Notes: generated by a model from the letters alone, not told the origin. A stretch of DNA of 64,000 bases from Flaviaestuariibacter sp. (GCA_025963645.1 JAOQAI010000017.1:124001-188000); one strand, 5' to 3'; numbered from the stretch's first letter, positions 53,201 through 60,220 are shown. Translations and numbers: made by a program.

Positions 53201-53446
53201 TTCTACAACCAGTCCGAAGCCACGGTCGAACGGGGCGATTTGATTCGCCTGCAGGATGTGAACCTTTCCTGGAGCCCCCAACGGCTACGGTTAGGAAAAG
53301 CCGTTGTCAAAAGCCTGCAGCTCTTTGCCGTGGCTTCCAACTGCGGCATCATCTGGCGGGCTAACAGGCGGGGTCTCGATCCCGATTTCGGTACTGGCAC
53401 ACCGCCCGGTCTTAACCTCTCTTTCGGGTTCAAAACAACCTTTTAA
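50285..53446 (+). CDS. SusC/RagA-family TonB-dependent outer-membrane transporter
   Basis: 1053 residues from the ATG at 50285, which gives the signal peptide MKYFLLLLLFFTVSATAQ. A CarboxypepD_reg-like domain (~20-100, VRGTVKDPSGEPVPGATISN) is followed by the TonB plug (~105-230, LSRLDGVTSSLYFSKVRGG, VESVTVLKDAAAASIWGARA, GNGVIVITTKKG) and a long beta-barrel ending LNLSFGFKTTF. SusC proteins import oligomers bound by a partner SusD lid. No sigma/anti-sigma regulator is adjacent. The nearby TlpA-like protein and M16 peptidase hint at peptide use, but the substrate is unknown. Confidence 0.93.
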   Translation: MKYFLLLLLFFTVSATAQQPVRGTVKDPSGEPVPGATISNTTTTTATDNRGAFTILALPGDTLRISHTGYEPALIVIRHPSTVLSITLSPTEQTLAAVTVSTGYQSLPRDRATGSFEKVDSSLLNRVVSPDILSRLDGVTSSLYFSKVRGGVPELAIRGLSTLQSVATPLIVVDNFPYEGDLADLNPADVESVTVLKDAAAASIWGARAGNGVIVITTKKGSYSQPSRLSFNTALTVQKAPDLFYDPSFLGSPGFIEVERFLFAKGFYNAQLSNTFSRPVISPVVEILAKQRAGTLSAAAAEAAIAALEGYDLRRDQQRYLLQNAVKEQYGLSFSGGAAAVNYLLNLGYDRIGSTLVGNRQDRRTLHTVINARPAPRLEVSLAIGYTENSGASNGIADLTPSGGKSAYYPYARLADSAGTPLPLEKFYRAAFLDTAGAGALLDWRYRPLDELRLSGKRNASRHLLARLSATYKLSKALSAELKYGVERSNGETRHYTPVESFFARHTINLYSQKAGTAVKRNVPYGGFLDGSVSTLASYALRGQLSYNRSWRGAHNLAAIFGGEVREAVNRSQSGRTYGYDDNMTTFANVDYLTSFPLWGNLGTNSVPSNTAFSDVINRFVSLYANGSYTFRGRYTASASARRDASNIFGVTTNNRWVPLWSAGLAWNLAAEPFYSSSWLPVLKLRTTWGYSGNVSPVSALPTIRYSTPNTVTNLVYARAENQPNPSLRWEKVGMFNAGLDFALPANRLVGSIEWWQKSAVDLLGPAPVDPTVGALTMTLNSAHLRGSGVDVKLNAKLVDRAFAWSAGLLFSRVTNKVTRYLLESASLARLVGDGYFITPATGYDPYALVSYRWGGLDSAGAPKGFNDGRPSQDYSAIVNRSTWDDLKVHGTTRPPLFGSLLNTVSYKGVSLSANIVYKFNYYFRRTSLNYASLYNSWIGHKEWESRWQAPGDEARTNVPAMIYPAVPNRDLFYNQSEATVERGDLIRLQDVNLSWSPQRLRLGKAVVKSLQLFAVASNCGIIWRANRRGLDPDFGTGTPPGLNLSFGFKTTF

Positions 53447-53538
53447 CGATGAACGGGCAACGTATAAGAACAATGGTTCTGGCTGTCATGCTGAACTTGT
53501 TTCAGCACCTTTCTCTCATCATTCATAACTCATAACAA

Positions 53539-54921
53539 ATGAAACAACTCCCTTTGTGTTCCTTCGCGCCTTTGCGTCTTTGTGGTTCAACTTTTCTGCT
53601 TCTTCTCTTTCTCTTATCATCCTGCCAAAAATTTCTCGACGTTAAAAGCGATAAGCAACTGGCTGTTCCGTCCACCCTCGCCGATGCGCAGGCCGTGCTC
53701 GATAACTACGGTCTGTTCAACACCAACTATTCCGCCTTGGCGGCAACAGCCGATGATGATTATTACCTGTCGGCCACCTATTTCAATACCCTCAACGAGG
53801 AAGGCCGCAGCAACCATACCTGGGGCGCCGAACCGGAAAACCTGTCTCACTGGCGCAACCTCTACTCGATGGTGTTTTCTGCCAACCTCGTTCTGGAGGC
53901 CCTTCGGAAGATAGAAGCGCCGGTTGCCGGCCGGGCCGAATGGGAAAATATAAAAGGCCAGGCCCTGTTCCACCGGGCCATGGCTTTTTACAGTGTGGCC
54001 AGCCTGTGGGCGGCGCCTTATCGGGCCGCGTCTCCTGGCACTTCCCCCGGCATTCCTTTACGGTTGTCCACCGACGCTAATGTGCGGAGTGTGAGGGCTT
54101 CGCTGCCGGCTACCTATGGTCAGATCACCGCCGATCTGGAAGAAGCGGCTGCCTTGCTCCCGGCTGCCGTTCCGGTGCTGTCCCGTCCTTCCAAAGCAGC
54201 GGCTTATGCAGCTTTGGCGAGGGTTTACCTTGCTATAGAAGCCTATCCGGAAGCGGGTCGTAGCGCGGATTCAAGCCTGCGGCTTTACAGCACCCTCATT
54301 GATTACAATACCCTGAATGCTGCCGCAGCGGCGCCTTTCACAAGGTTCAATAAAGAGGTCATCTTCCAAAGCCAGTATTTGGGCAACGGAATTCTCTCGC
54401 TTGGCAATGCGCTTATCGACTCCACCCTCTACCGCTCTTATGCAGCGAATGACCTGCGCCGTACCCTGTTCTTTGCAGCAAACGGCACGGGCACAGTGGG
54501 CTTTAAAGGAGATTATAGCGGTTCCACTTCTGCGTCACGCTTCAATGGGTTGGCGGTGGATGAAATGTACTTGGTAAGGGCAGAAGCTGCGGCACGGGCA
54601 GGCCTTACCACTCCTGCGCTGGCCGATCTGAACACCCTGTTGGTAAAGCGGTGGAAGACGGGAACATTCGTTCCTTATTCAGCTGCTTCCGCTGATGACG
54701 CCTTACAGAAAGTGCTCACCGAGCGGCGCAAAGAGCTACTCTTTCGCGGCACCCGTTGGACGGATCTCCGCCGCCTTGGCAGCGATACCCGCTTTGCGGT
54801 AACACTGGTGCGTAGGCTGGACAACACGGTTTATGAATTGCCACCCGGCAGCAACCGTTATGTCTTCCTGCTGCCGCAAACAGTGATCGACCTTTCCGGG
54901 ATGGCACAGAACCCGAGGTAG
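53539..54921 (+). CDS. SusD/RagB-family outer-membrane lipoprotein
   Basis: 460 residues. The leader MKQLPLCSFAPLRLCGSTFL ends LLFLLSSC, with Cys ~29 in the lipobox; its DNA is the dispersed repeat family 1 (53551-53590). SusD signatures: SCQKFLDVKSDKQLA, FHRAMAFYSVASLWAAPY, TPGIPL-like GTSPGIPLRLS, and TPR-like helices (AAYAALARVYLAIEAYPEAG), with a C-terminal RKELLFRGTRWTDLRRLG. It forms the lid of the SusC transporter. Slightly short for the family (usually 500-550). An earlier start is unlikely. Confidence 0.9.
   Translation: MKQLPLCSFAPLRLCGSTFLLLLFLLSSCQKFLDVKSDKQLAVPSTLADAQAVLDNYGLFNTNYSALAATADDDYYLSATYFNTLNEEGRSNHTWGAEPENLSHWRNLYSMVFSANLVLEALRKIEAPVAGRAEWENIKGQALFHRAMAFYSVASLWAAPYRAASPGTSPGIPLRLSTDANVRSVRASLPATYGQITADLEEAAALLPAAVPVLSRPSKAAAYAALARVYLAIEAYPEAGRSADSSLRLYSTLIDYNTLNAAAAAPFTRFNKEVIFQSQYLGNGILSLGNALIDSTLYRSYAANDLRRTLFFAANGTGTVGFKGDYSGSTSASRFNGLAVDEMYLVRAEAAARAGLTTPALADLNTLLVKRWKTGTFVPYSAASADDALQKVLTERRKELLFRGTRWTDLRRLGSDTRFAVTLVRRLDNTVYELPPGSNRYVFLLPQTVIDLSGMAQNPR
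53551..53590 (+). repeat. Dispersed repeat family 1, copy inside the SusD signal peptide
   Basis: CCTTTGTGTTCCTTCGCGCC then TTTGCGTCTTTGTGGTTCAA, translated as LCSFAPLRLCGST. It is the clearest copy of the family (others: 29599, 50225, 55661, 61189), and here it is coding. Confidence 0.75.
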
Positions 54922-54950
54922 TTGTTGAAATCAGAGGAATGATAGAACGC

Positions 54951-54980
54951 AAAAAGGCTGGTACTGTACCAGCCTTTTTT
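54951..54980 (+). terminator. Terminator after SusD (bidirectional)
   Basis: AAAAAGGCTGGTA / TACCAGCCTTTTT is a perfect 13-bp stem with a short loop, flanked by A- and T-runs. It also faces the convergent DUF6520 gene. Confidence 0.9.
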
Positions 54981-55001
54981 CTTTGAAAAGTGTGCGGAGC
55001 A

Positions 55002-55373
55002 TTATTGCCTGAATTCCACCCGGTCTTCTACAGGAATAGTGAAGTCTTCGCTTTCCTGCGCAAGGTTTTGGAGCGTAATGTCATTGCTGTTGCTGCTCTG
55101 TTCCAGCGGCTTGGCAGTGTTCAGGTCATTAGGATCATAGGTCGCCGGGTCGATCGTGGCCTGGATAGAACACAAATGAGTGGCATCATCACATCCGGGG
55201 TCCATAGAGGTGTAAGTATAGCTCGATGCGTCGGCAGGGTCGCCCACGCCGTCATACTCGAACCAGGCCTGCACGGTCAGGGTGGCTTTTGGTTGTTCAC
55301 GGTGGGTAAACGCACTCGCGGCCACCACGATAAGGATCGCTAAAAGAGGCAGTACAAAACGGAGCTTTTTCAT
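55002..55373 (-). CDS. DUF6520-family secreted protein
   Basis: 123 residues. A signal peptide (KKLRFVLPLLAILIVVAASA) is followed by AFTHREQPKATLTVQAWFEY and an Asp/Asn-rich mature part with Cys residues in CDDATHLC and a polar tail. The KLRFVLPLLA leader and the ~100-residue secreted layout are typical of the Bacteroidota-only DUF6520. Function unknown. Its upstream region carries a 15-copy octamer array. Confidence 0.72.
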   Translation of the reverse strand: MKKLRFVLPLLAILIVVAASAFTHREQPKATLTVQAWFEYDGVGDPADASSYTYTSMDPGCDDATHLCSIQATIDPATYDPNDLNTAKPLEQSSNSNDITLQNLAQESEDFTIPVEDRVEFRQ

Positions 55374-55471
55374 GATAAAAAATTGAAACGGTTTTTAATG
55401 TGCCTACTCGTTTTTACAGGTTTTCGGCTACGCCTGTTTTTATTGCAATAAAAATTTGAGTCATTTGTTTT

Positions 55472-55594
55472 AACCTATCAACCTATCAACCTATCAACCT
55501 ATCAACCTATCAACCTATCAACCTATCAACCTATCAACCTATCAACCTATCAACCTATCAACCTATCAACCTATCAACCTATCAACCTATCAAC
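55472..55594. repeat. Tandem octamer array, 15 perfect copies
   Basis: Fifteen uninterrupted AACCTATC units (55472-55591) plus a partial AAC. It is ~100 bases upstream of the DUF6520 start on the minus strand, where GATAGGTT copies run toward the gene. The length may vary by slippage. Confidence 0.97.
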
Positions 55595-55598
55595 AGTC

Positions 55599-55656
55599 GA
55601 TATTCCTTGTTCATCTGTTCAAAACCGAACCTTGAATATTGAGCATTGAATATTTT
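55599..55656. repeat. Dispersed repeat family 3, short copy
   Basis: ATATTCCTTGTTCATCTGTT followed by GAATATTGAGCATTGAATAT. A longer copy with extra TTCCTTG units is at 58542-58654. Confidence 0.7.
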
Positions 55657-55660
55657 TTTC

Positions 55661-55728
55661 CTTCTTCGCGTTCCTTTGCGGTCTTAGCGTCGGAGCCTGT
55701 CCTGAGCTCCGGCGAAGGATGGTTCAAA
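55661..55728 (+). repeat. Dispersed repeat family 1 interrupted by a palindromic piece
   Basis: CTTCGCGTTCCTTTGCGGTC, then an inserted CCTGTCCTGAGCTCCGGCGA, then GGTTCAA. The copy at 61189 is split at the same point by a similar piece. The rest of 55374-55888 is repeats; no gene is supported. Confidence 0.6.
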
Positions 55729-55888
55729 AACAAAAAAAGGAGCACGGCATAAGCCCGCCGGCAGCGGCGAAACGACCGGGGGCAGCGCCGGCTCCAGTAG
55801 CTTTCCCGGCGGTATAAAGTTCCGTCCGCTTACAAACAGCCGCAAATCCGCAGGGGTGCGGCCACGGCCAAAAAGGGTGCAACAATGG

Positions 55889-56260
55889 CTAAGAAGGAGC
55901 TGCCTCGCGGCGGATCTGTCCTGCGGTTTGATGGTAATGGCGATGCACCTGTCGCTGGAAATTTTTGTACCGGTAACCGGTCCGGGAAGCAACAGCCTTG
56001 ATCGGCTCTTCCGTGTGCCGCAGCAGGGTTTGCGCAAGCGCCATCCGGCAGCCCTTGATATAAGTGGAAAGGGAAATACCGTGCTGCACGGCGAAGCCCT
56101 CGTCCAGCTTATGCGGGCTCAGGTTGGTCAAGGCGGCAAGCTTGCTAACGGTCAGCCGCAGGTGTAAATGTTGTTGAATATAGAGCGGCAGCTTTTCAAT
56201 CAGGTGCCGCTCGGCAGCGGTAAAACGGTAACGCATACAAACCTGTTTTGGATTGTTCAT
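55889..56260 (-). CDS. AraC-type DNA-binding protein (C-terminal HTH only)
   Basis: 123 residues from the ATG at 56260; an alternative ATG at 56236 would drop eight. The two AraC helix-turn-helices fit HLRLTVSKLAALTNLSPHKL and a second ending TEEPIKAVASRTGYRYKNFQ, RQVHRHYHQTAGQIRRE. No sensor domain is present, so it resembles small MarA/SoxS-like regulators or the DNA-binding half of a longer ancestor. Its target is unknown; the SusC/SusD and DUF6520 genes are nearest. Confidence 0.75.
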   Translation of the reverse strand: MNNPKQVCMRYRFTAAERHLIEKLPLYIQQHLHLRLTVSKLAALTNLSPHKLDEGFAVQHGISLSTYIKGCRMALAQTLLRHTEEPIKAVASRTGYRYKNFQRQVHRHYHQTAGQIRREAAPS

Positions 56261-56333
56261 TCCGCCGCTGTAAAATTATTTTCGCCATCCTGGTAATGAC
56301 TTCGTAAATCGTACTTCGTAAATCTCATTTCAT

Positions 56334-56360
56334 AAAACCCCAAACCCCAAACCCCAAACC
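56334..56360. repeat. CCCCAAA array (GGGGTTT on the minus strand)
   Basis: Three units of CCCCAAA end six bases before the LuxR-type gene's stop. On the minus strand the G-runs could form a G-quadruplex. A longer array is at 59503-59551. Confidence 0.8.
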
Positions 56361-56365
56361 TCGAA

Positions 56366-57025
56366 CTAATGCCTCCCAAATCCGATCCCCACGATCCCCT
56401 TCTCCACCGCGTACCGCACCAGTCCCGGTGTGCCCCGCACGCCCATCTTATCCTGGATGCGTTTCCGGCTCTTTTCGATGGCGCTTTCCGTCAGGTACAG
56501 AAAACCGGCGATCTCTTTCACCGAATACTCCTCGCAGGTAAGCCGGATGATCTGCACTTCGGTTTCCGTGAACGACGAGGGCGAGCCTGTGTGCAGCCGC
56601 GAGGTGGCTAAGAGCCGTGATACCCGCATGGTCGTTGTCGGGCAATGGTAAACCCCCCCGGCATGCACCCGGTGGATCGCCTCCGACAGGTTTTCGATCG
56701 TCGTGTTTTTATCGAGGTAGCCCCTGGCGCCGGCGGTCATCATATCCGAAATAAGGTGTTCCGATGCATACATGGTCAGTGCGATCACGGGTAGTTGTGG
56801 CAACCGGGCATGAAGGCGCTTCGTGGCTTCTATACCGTCCAGTTCAGGCATCTGTATATCGGTCAGCACCACGTCCGGGGGTTGGTGCAGGGCAAGCGCC
56901 AGCAGCTCGTCACCATTGCGGGCGGTGCCGCAAAGCGTCACGCCGGGCATATCGCTCAGGATAAGTTGCAGCCCGTTAAAATAAAACAGGTTGTCTTCGG
57001 CAAACAGCAGGCGGATAGGTGTCAT
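56366..57025 (-). CDS. NarL/LuxR-family response regulator
   Basis: 219 residues. Receiver ~5-120 (IRLLFAEDNLFYFNGLQLIL, phospho-Asp in DVVLTDIQMPELDGIEATKR, GYLDKNTTIENLSEAIHRVH) and a C-terminal GerE HTH (SFTETEVQIIRLTCEEYSVK, EIAGFLYLTESAIEKSRKRI). Its start overlaps the kinase stop (ATGA). With the kinase and membrane protein it forms a three-gene signalling operon. Confidence 0.93.
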   Translation of the reverse strand: MTPIRLLFAEDNLFYFNGLQLILSDMPGVTLCGTARNGDELLALALHQPPDVVLTDIQMPELDGIEATKRLHARLPQLPVIALTMYASEHLISDMMTAGARGYLDKNTTIENLSEAIHRVHAGGVYHCPTTTMRVSRLLATSRLHTGSPSSFTETEVQIIRLTCEEYSVKEIAGFLYLTESAIEKSRKRIQDKMGVRGTPGLVRYAVEKGIVGIGFGRH

Positions 57026-57735
57026 AACGGTAAAATAAATTGGTAAGTAGTGCCCGCACCGCGGGTGGTTTGGAGGCGTAGCTGCCCGCCCAGCAACTTG
57101 GCGCGGTGTTCCAGGCTCCGTTTGCCCAGTCCTTTACCGGTGCCCATGCCGGCGCCATCGTCCCGGCAGGTAAGGTAAAGGTTGCCTTCAGCCGTTTGAA
57201 GGCACACCTCCAGTTGCTGTCCGCCGGAATGCTTGATGGCATTATGCGTCACTTCCTGCACCATCCGGTAAACCTGTAGCGAAGTTTCGGGAGGTAGCTC
57301 CCGTTCGATCCCGTAATGCAGCAGGAACGACATCGGGTGCGCCTCGCGGCAAAGGTCAAAGAAATGGCGGAGCGCCGTATCCAGTCCCCTTTCCAGCAGT
57401 TGCTCCGGTTGCAGGTTGCGGGCAATGCCCCCAAGCCGGTTGGCCACGGTTTCAATGGCGGCTTCCACCTGCCCCACCAGCGGCGTTCGTTCCGCCTTTT
57501 GCAGCAGCAGGCGGCTCATGCCCAGCATCGGTCCCAGTTCGTCATGCAGGTCCTCCGCAATCCGCAGGCGCTCTTCTTCCAGCAGCTCGATCCGCGCCAG
57601 CAGGTGCTCCTGTTCGCGGGTATAATACCGTTTCTGCACACGCACCATCGCCCACCCCGAAAACAGGATGATAGCGCCGAGCAGCAGGCTCGCGATCAGG
57701 ACAGCGGTATAGATCGAAGTTTCGTAGGCATCCAT
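57022..57735 (-). CDS. HisKA_3-type sensor histidine kinase
   Basis: 237 residues. One N-terminal membrane segment (~8-30, IYTAVLIASLLLGAIILFSG), then a coiled coil and the dimerisation/phospho-acceptor motif ERLRIAEDLHDELGPMLGMS (His ~ residue 64). HATPase_c: VQEVTHNAIKHSGGQQ, CRDDGAGMGTGKGLGKRSL. It has no sensor domain of its own, so sensing probably depends on the membrane protein encoded just upstream, with which it overlaps by 40 bases. Confidence 0.9.
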   Translation of the reverse strand: MDAYETSIYTAVLIASLLLGAIILFSGWAMVRVQKRYYTREQEHLLARIELLEEERLRIAEDLHDELGPMLGMSRLLLQKAERTPLVGQVEAAIETVANRLGGIARNLQPEQLLERGLDTALRHFFDLCREAHPMSFLLHYGIERELPPETSLQVYRMVQEVTHNAIKHSGGQQLEVCLQTAEGNLYLTCRDDGAGMGTGKGLGKRSLEHRAKLLGGQLRLQTTRGAGTTYQFILPL

Positions 57736-58349
57736 AAGAGGGCGGTGGCATAAATAAGGTTCACCAATAAGTTGATATAAGCTAGTACTTCGTAGATGCG
57801 GACACGGAAGGTCTTACTGTGGGCCAGCCCGAACACCCAGAAAACTTCCGTCAGTGTCGAATAGGTAAAATAGATCACGAATCCCATGCAGATCAGGAAG
57901 GGCGGCTGTCGCCAAAGGGCCGGGCCTTCATAGAACAGCATCTCCGAAAGTGTATAGATCGCACCCATTACGATAAGGAACGAATAAAAAATAATGAAAT
58001 AGGAATTGAACTGAAAAAGCGTACGGTAAACAATGCTTTCACAGCACCAGCTAAGGGGCAGCAAAAGGAGGAGAAAGGTGTAAAATCGGGGCACCCTTTG
58101 GAAGAGCCCCCAACGCTTGAATTGCCAGAGGATAAGCAGCGATTCGGCAAGTGTATAAAGGTTATAGGTAGCGGCGTTGGAATAGCCGCGGCTAACCAAT
58201 ACAATGCTGGCGATCTCGTTGAGCAGCCCCGTCCACGTAAGCACCAGGAACGGGGCATAGCGGTCCTCGATGCGCCGTATCCGCACCAGCGCGATGACGG
58301 CGCCGATAGCGATGCTGAGGCTGAAAGCGGCATTGAGGTCAAAATTCAT
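57696..58349 (-). CDS. Polytopic membrane protein of the signalling operon
   Basis: 217 residues from the ATG at 58349 (MNFDLNAAFSLSIAIGAVIA); the open frame upstream to 58514 has no similarity to a signal. Seven or so hydrophobic segments (e.g. FLVLTWTGLLNEIASIVLVS, FYTFLLLLLPLSWCC, FIIFYSFLIVMGAIYTLSEM). It overlaps the kinase gene by 40 bases. Likely the membrane sensor or a receptor for the kinase; inference. Family not recognised. Confidence 0.7.
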   Translation of the reverse strand: MNFDLNAAFSLSIAIGAVIALVRIRRIEDRYAPFLVLTWTGLLNEIASIVLVSRGYSNAATYNLYTLAESLLILWQFKRWGLFQRVPRFYTFLLLLLPLSWCCESIVYRTLFQFNSYFIIFYSFLIVMGAIYTLSEMLFYEGPALWRQPPFLICMGFVIYFTYSTLTEVFWVFGLAHSKTFRVRIYEVLAYINLLVNLIYATALLWMPTKLRSIPLS

Positions 58350-58541
58350 ACGGGCAAAATAAGGAATCAGCCGTTCTTTAAAAAGGTTTCTCATCTCCGT
58401 CCCTGCATAATATATCATCCCGGGCCTGCCAAAGGAAGCGAAAGGAGCTTTCACGCTTAGCACAGGCAAAGGATTGGATAGGTAGTAGTATAACGACTGG
58501 CTGCCAGCATTCAAATTCGCACCCGGTTACGCTTCATCATT

Positions 58542-58654
58542 CTATATTCCTTGTTCATCTGTTCATCTGTTCCTTGTTCCTTGTTCCTTGTTCATCTGTT
58601 CATCTATTTCTTGTTCCTTGAATATTGGGTATTGAATATTGAGCATTGAATATT
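58542..58654. repeat. Dispersed repeat family 3, long copy
   Basis: Several TTCCTTG and TTCATCTG units, then GAATATTGGGTATTGAATAT and GAGCATTGAATATTC. Related to 55599-55656. Nothing else is seen in 58350-58677. Confidence 0.75.
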
Positions 58655-58677
58655 CACTTCCCTCTCAACCCCAACCC

Positions 58678-59037
58678 TCATCCCCCGTTCAGCGGCGAAG
58701 GCTCGGCACAGATATCCGGGCACCGCGTACCGCGTTCAATGATTTCTTCCTCCGTTTCCGCAGACAGTGACGAAGGAACGGTCACCATATCTTCATTGAG
58801 GGCGTTCACCCCTACAATGATGCCATGCACTTTTGAATCTTCGTCCATGCCATAATAGATCCGTAACGCGGTGCAGCCTTCCTGTGCCAGCACGGTATCA
58901 AAGGCAGCGCGGTCAAAGGTTTCGGAGAGGGGCAGCACGTTCTGCCCTTGGTAAGCAGGGTTGAGGATGGCCTCCCGCTCGCTGCGGTAAAGAGCGGTCA
59001 TGGTGCTGGCTTCGGAAAGCGAAATAAAATGGTTCAT
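58678..59037 (-). CDS. Hypothetical 119-residue protein
   Basis: ATG at 59037 (MNHFISLSEASTMTALYRSE). Blocks: ALRIYYGMDEDSKVHGIIVG and VNALNEDMVTVPSSL, then an acidic stretch (ETEEEIIERGTRCPDICAEP) ending with two Cys and SPLNGG. The pattern occurs in small uncharacterised Bacteroidota proteins. No catalytic motif. Confidence 0.6.
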   Translation of the reverse strand: MNHFISLSEASTMTALYRSEREAILNPAYQGQNVLPLSETFDRAAFDTVLAQEGCTALRIYYGMDEDSKVHGIIVGVNALNEDMVTVPSSLSAETEEEIIERGTRCPDICAEPSPLNGG

Positions 59038-59095
59038 AGTCCTTGTGGTTTAGAGAACGAAAGTGGAGAATAGCGGAACCGCAAACAATCGTAAG

Positions 59096-59122
59096 AACCG
59101 GAAAAATACCTTCCGGTTTTTA
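59096..59122 (+). terminator. Small hairpin with T-run in a gene gap
   Basis: AACCGGAA / TTCCGGTT with a seven-base loop, then TTTT. No gene on the plus strand ends nearby, so it may be a leader attenuator for 59299 or an orphan. The rest of 59038-59298 shows nothing else. Confidence 0.4.
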
Positions 59123-59298
59123 CGGCAAAAAGAAGGGATACCGGGTTAATACAACCGTAGAACCGGCATGAAAAAATACGAGGCTTGATTCGTAGAAGGC
59201 GGAGGCGGGAATAGTGATTAAGATTTCCGTTTTTCACCTTGTCCGTTCCGGTTTGGGAGTGCAGCTTTGTAAGGCATTTTCAACCAAAACGGTCCTGC

Positions 59299-59499
59299 AT
59301 GAGCACCATCCCCAACCGAATTGTGGTCTATGCCAAAGATGTGATGAACATTACCGGTCGCCGCGAACGCGCCGCCCGCAAGCTGTTGGCCGCAGTGCGT
59401 AAAAAATCTGAAAAAGGTCGCGGCAGCTTCGTCTCCGTAGAAGAATTCTGCACCTACACCGGCCTCCGTCCCGAGCACGTGACCCCCTTCCTCGTCTGA
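59299..59499 (+). CDS. Small HTH-like hypothetical protein
   Basis: 66 residues from the ATG at 59299 (MSTIPNRIVVYAKDVMNITG). The segment VMNITGRRERAARKLLAAVR and the later VEEFCTYTGLRPEHV look like a short helix-turn-helix-type fold. A longer upstream start is possible but gives no similarity. It is a recognisable small-protein style in Bacteroidota; function unknown. Confidence 0.55.
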   Translation: MSTIPNRIVVYAKDVMNITGRRERAARKLLAAVRKKSEKGRGSFVSVEEFCTYTGLRPEHVTPFLV

Positions 59500-59502
59500 A
59501 GT

Positions 59503-59551
59503 TTCCCAAACCCCCAAACCCCCCAACCCCAAACCCCAAACCCCAAACCCT
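59503..59551. repeat. CCCCAAA-rich array (GGGGTTT on the minus strand)
   Basis: Runs of C4-C6 separated by AAA, with at least five C-runs. The minus strand has G-runs able to form a G-quadruplex. It lies between the stop of 59299-59499 and the terminator at 59563. Confidence 0.8.
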
Positions 59552-59562
59552 TTCCCACGCAC

Positions 59563-59589
59563 AAAAAAAGAGGCCCGCGGGGCCTCTTT
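59563..59589 (-). terminator. Terminator for the small membrane-protein cluster
   Basis: AAAGAGGCCC-GC-GGGGCCTCTTT with a T-run on the minus strand, ending the gene at 59598. Confidence 0.85.
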
Positions 59590-59597
59590 GATAGCAC

Positions 59598-59789
59598 TTA
59601 CTTCTTTCGCCACCGCCTGGTCAGCCATTTCAGTCCTGTCGAAACCGCAAAGCTCACCGTAGCGCCGGTGGCGGCCAGCAGTCCCGTTTTTAGCAGCTCC
59701 GAAGGATCGATCTGTACGAGCAGCACCAGCAGCGTACCGCCAAGCGTACCCGCCCGGGTATCAGCGTTCGAAGGGGCGTTTCCTTCCAT
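59598..59789 (-). CDS. Small membrane protein, holin-like in size
   Basis: 63 residues (MEGNAPSNADTRAGTLGGTL) with one clear hydrophobic stretch (~18-34, GGTLLVLLVQI), a second (GLLAATGATVSFAVSTGL) and a basic C-terminus (KWLTRRWRKK). A strong Shine-Dalgarno (GGAGGTGAACCATG) precedes it, unusual here. It overlaps the next gene by 29 bases. The layout resembles small holins, but no phage gene is near. Confidence 0.55.
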   Translation of the reverse strand: MEGNAPSNADTRAGTLGGTLLVLLVQIDPSELLKTGLLAATGATVSFAVSTGLKWLTRRWRKK

Positions 59790-60015
59790 GGTTCACCTCC
59801 TTTTTCGTTTTCCTTCGGGGGCTTACGGTCGTTTGGCAGACCACTGCTGCCACGCTGCCCGCGGCAACCAGCCAACCTCCCGCCTGCTGTAACACCGGGG
59901 GCAGGTTCGTAGCGGTTAAAAGAGAGGTTCCGATGGCGGCGGCCACCATTCCGCCAGTCCTTATCTTTCGGTAAAACACCGGGAGGGGTGCTTTCAGTCG
60001 TTGCATCAGTTTCAT
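59761..60015 (-). CDS. Small membrane protein
   Basis: 84 residues from the ATG at 60015 (MKLMQRLKAPLPVFYRKIRT). Two hydrophobic segments (GGMVAAAIGTSLLTATNLPP, AGGWLVAAGSVAAVVCQT) and a strongly basic tail. It overlaps the previous gene, so the pair is co-translated. Unknown family. Confidence 0.55.
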   Translation of the reverse strand: MKLMQRLKAPLPVFYRKIRTGGMVAAAIGTSLLTATNLPPVLQQAGGWLVAAGSVAAVVCQTTVSPRRKTKKEVNHGRKRPFER

Positions 60016-60138
60016 AAAATGGGTTTTAAAAATTAAAAGAAAAAAAATGACCGGCGGCTGTGAAAGGGCAGTGCTCGCCACGTTTGGCAGGGCAGCATGC
60101 GCTGCATTATTGTCCGCCCGCTGCTTTACCGTCAACCG

Positions 60139-60172
60139 GTCATCACTCATCACTCATCACTCATTACTCATT
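60139..60172. repeat. Short tandem ATCACTC repeat
   Basis: About four to five units of the 7-mer CATCACT/ATCACTC, slightly degenerate (TCATTACTCATT at the end), in the gap between small genes. Confidence 0.7.
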
Positions 60173-60176
60173 GATT

Positions 60177-60218
60177 GTCATCCTGAGCGGAGTTTACCTT
60201 GAGCTTGGCGAAGGGAAG
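60177..60218 (+). repeat. Dispersed CCTGAGC...GAAGG palindromic repeat
   Basis: GTCATCCTGAGCGGAGTTTA then CCTTGAGCTTGGCGAAGGGA, matching 31136-31179. It abuts the stop of the 251-residue gene. Confidence 0.65.
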
Positions 60219-60220
60219 AA

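Noticed and set aside
52502..53281. 259-residue antisense frame inside SusC
   Set aside because: The SusC barrel is continuous on the plus strand; long antisense frames are common in GC-rich genes.
55472..55594. CRISPR-like array
   Set aside because: The unit is 8 bases, with no spacers between units and no cas genes nearby; it is a simple tandem repeat.
55684..56037. 117-residue minus-strand frame overlapping the AraC-type gene
   Set aside because: Its C-terminus is translated repeat sequence and its N-terminus is out of frame with the clear AraC helix-turn-helix.
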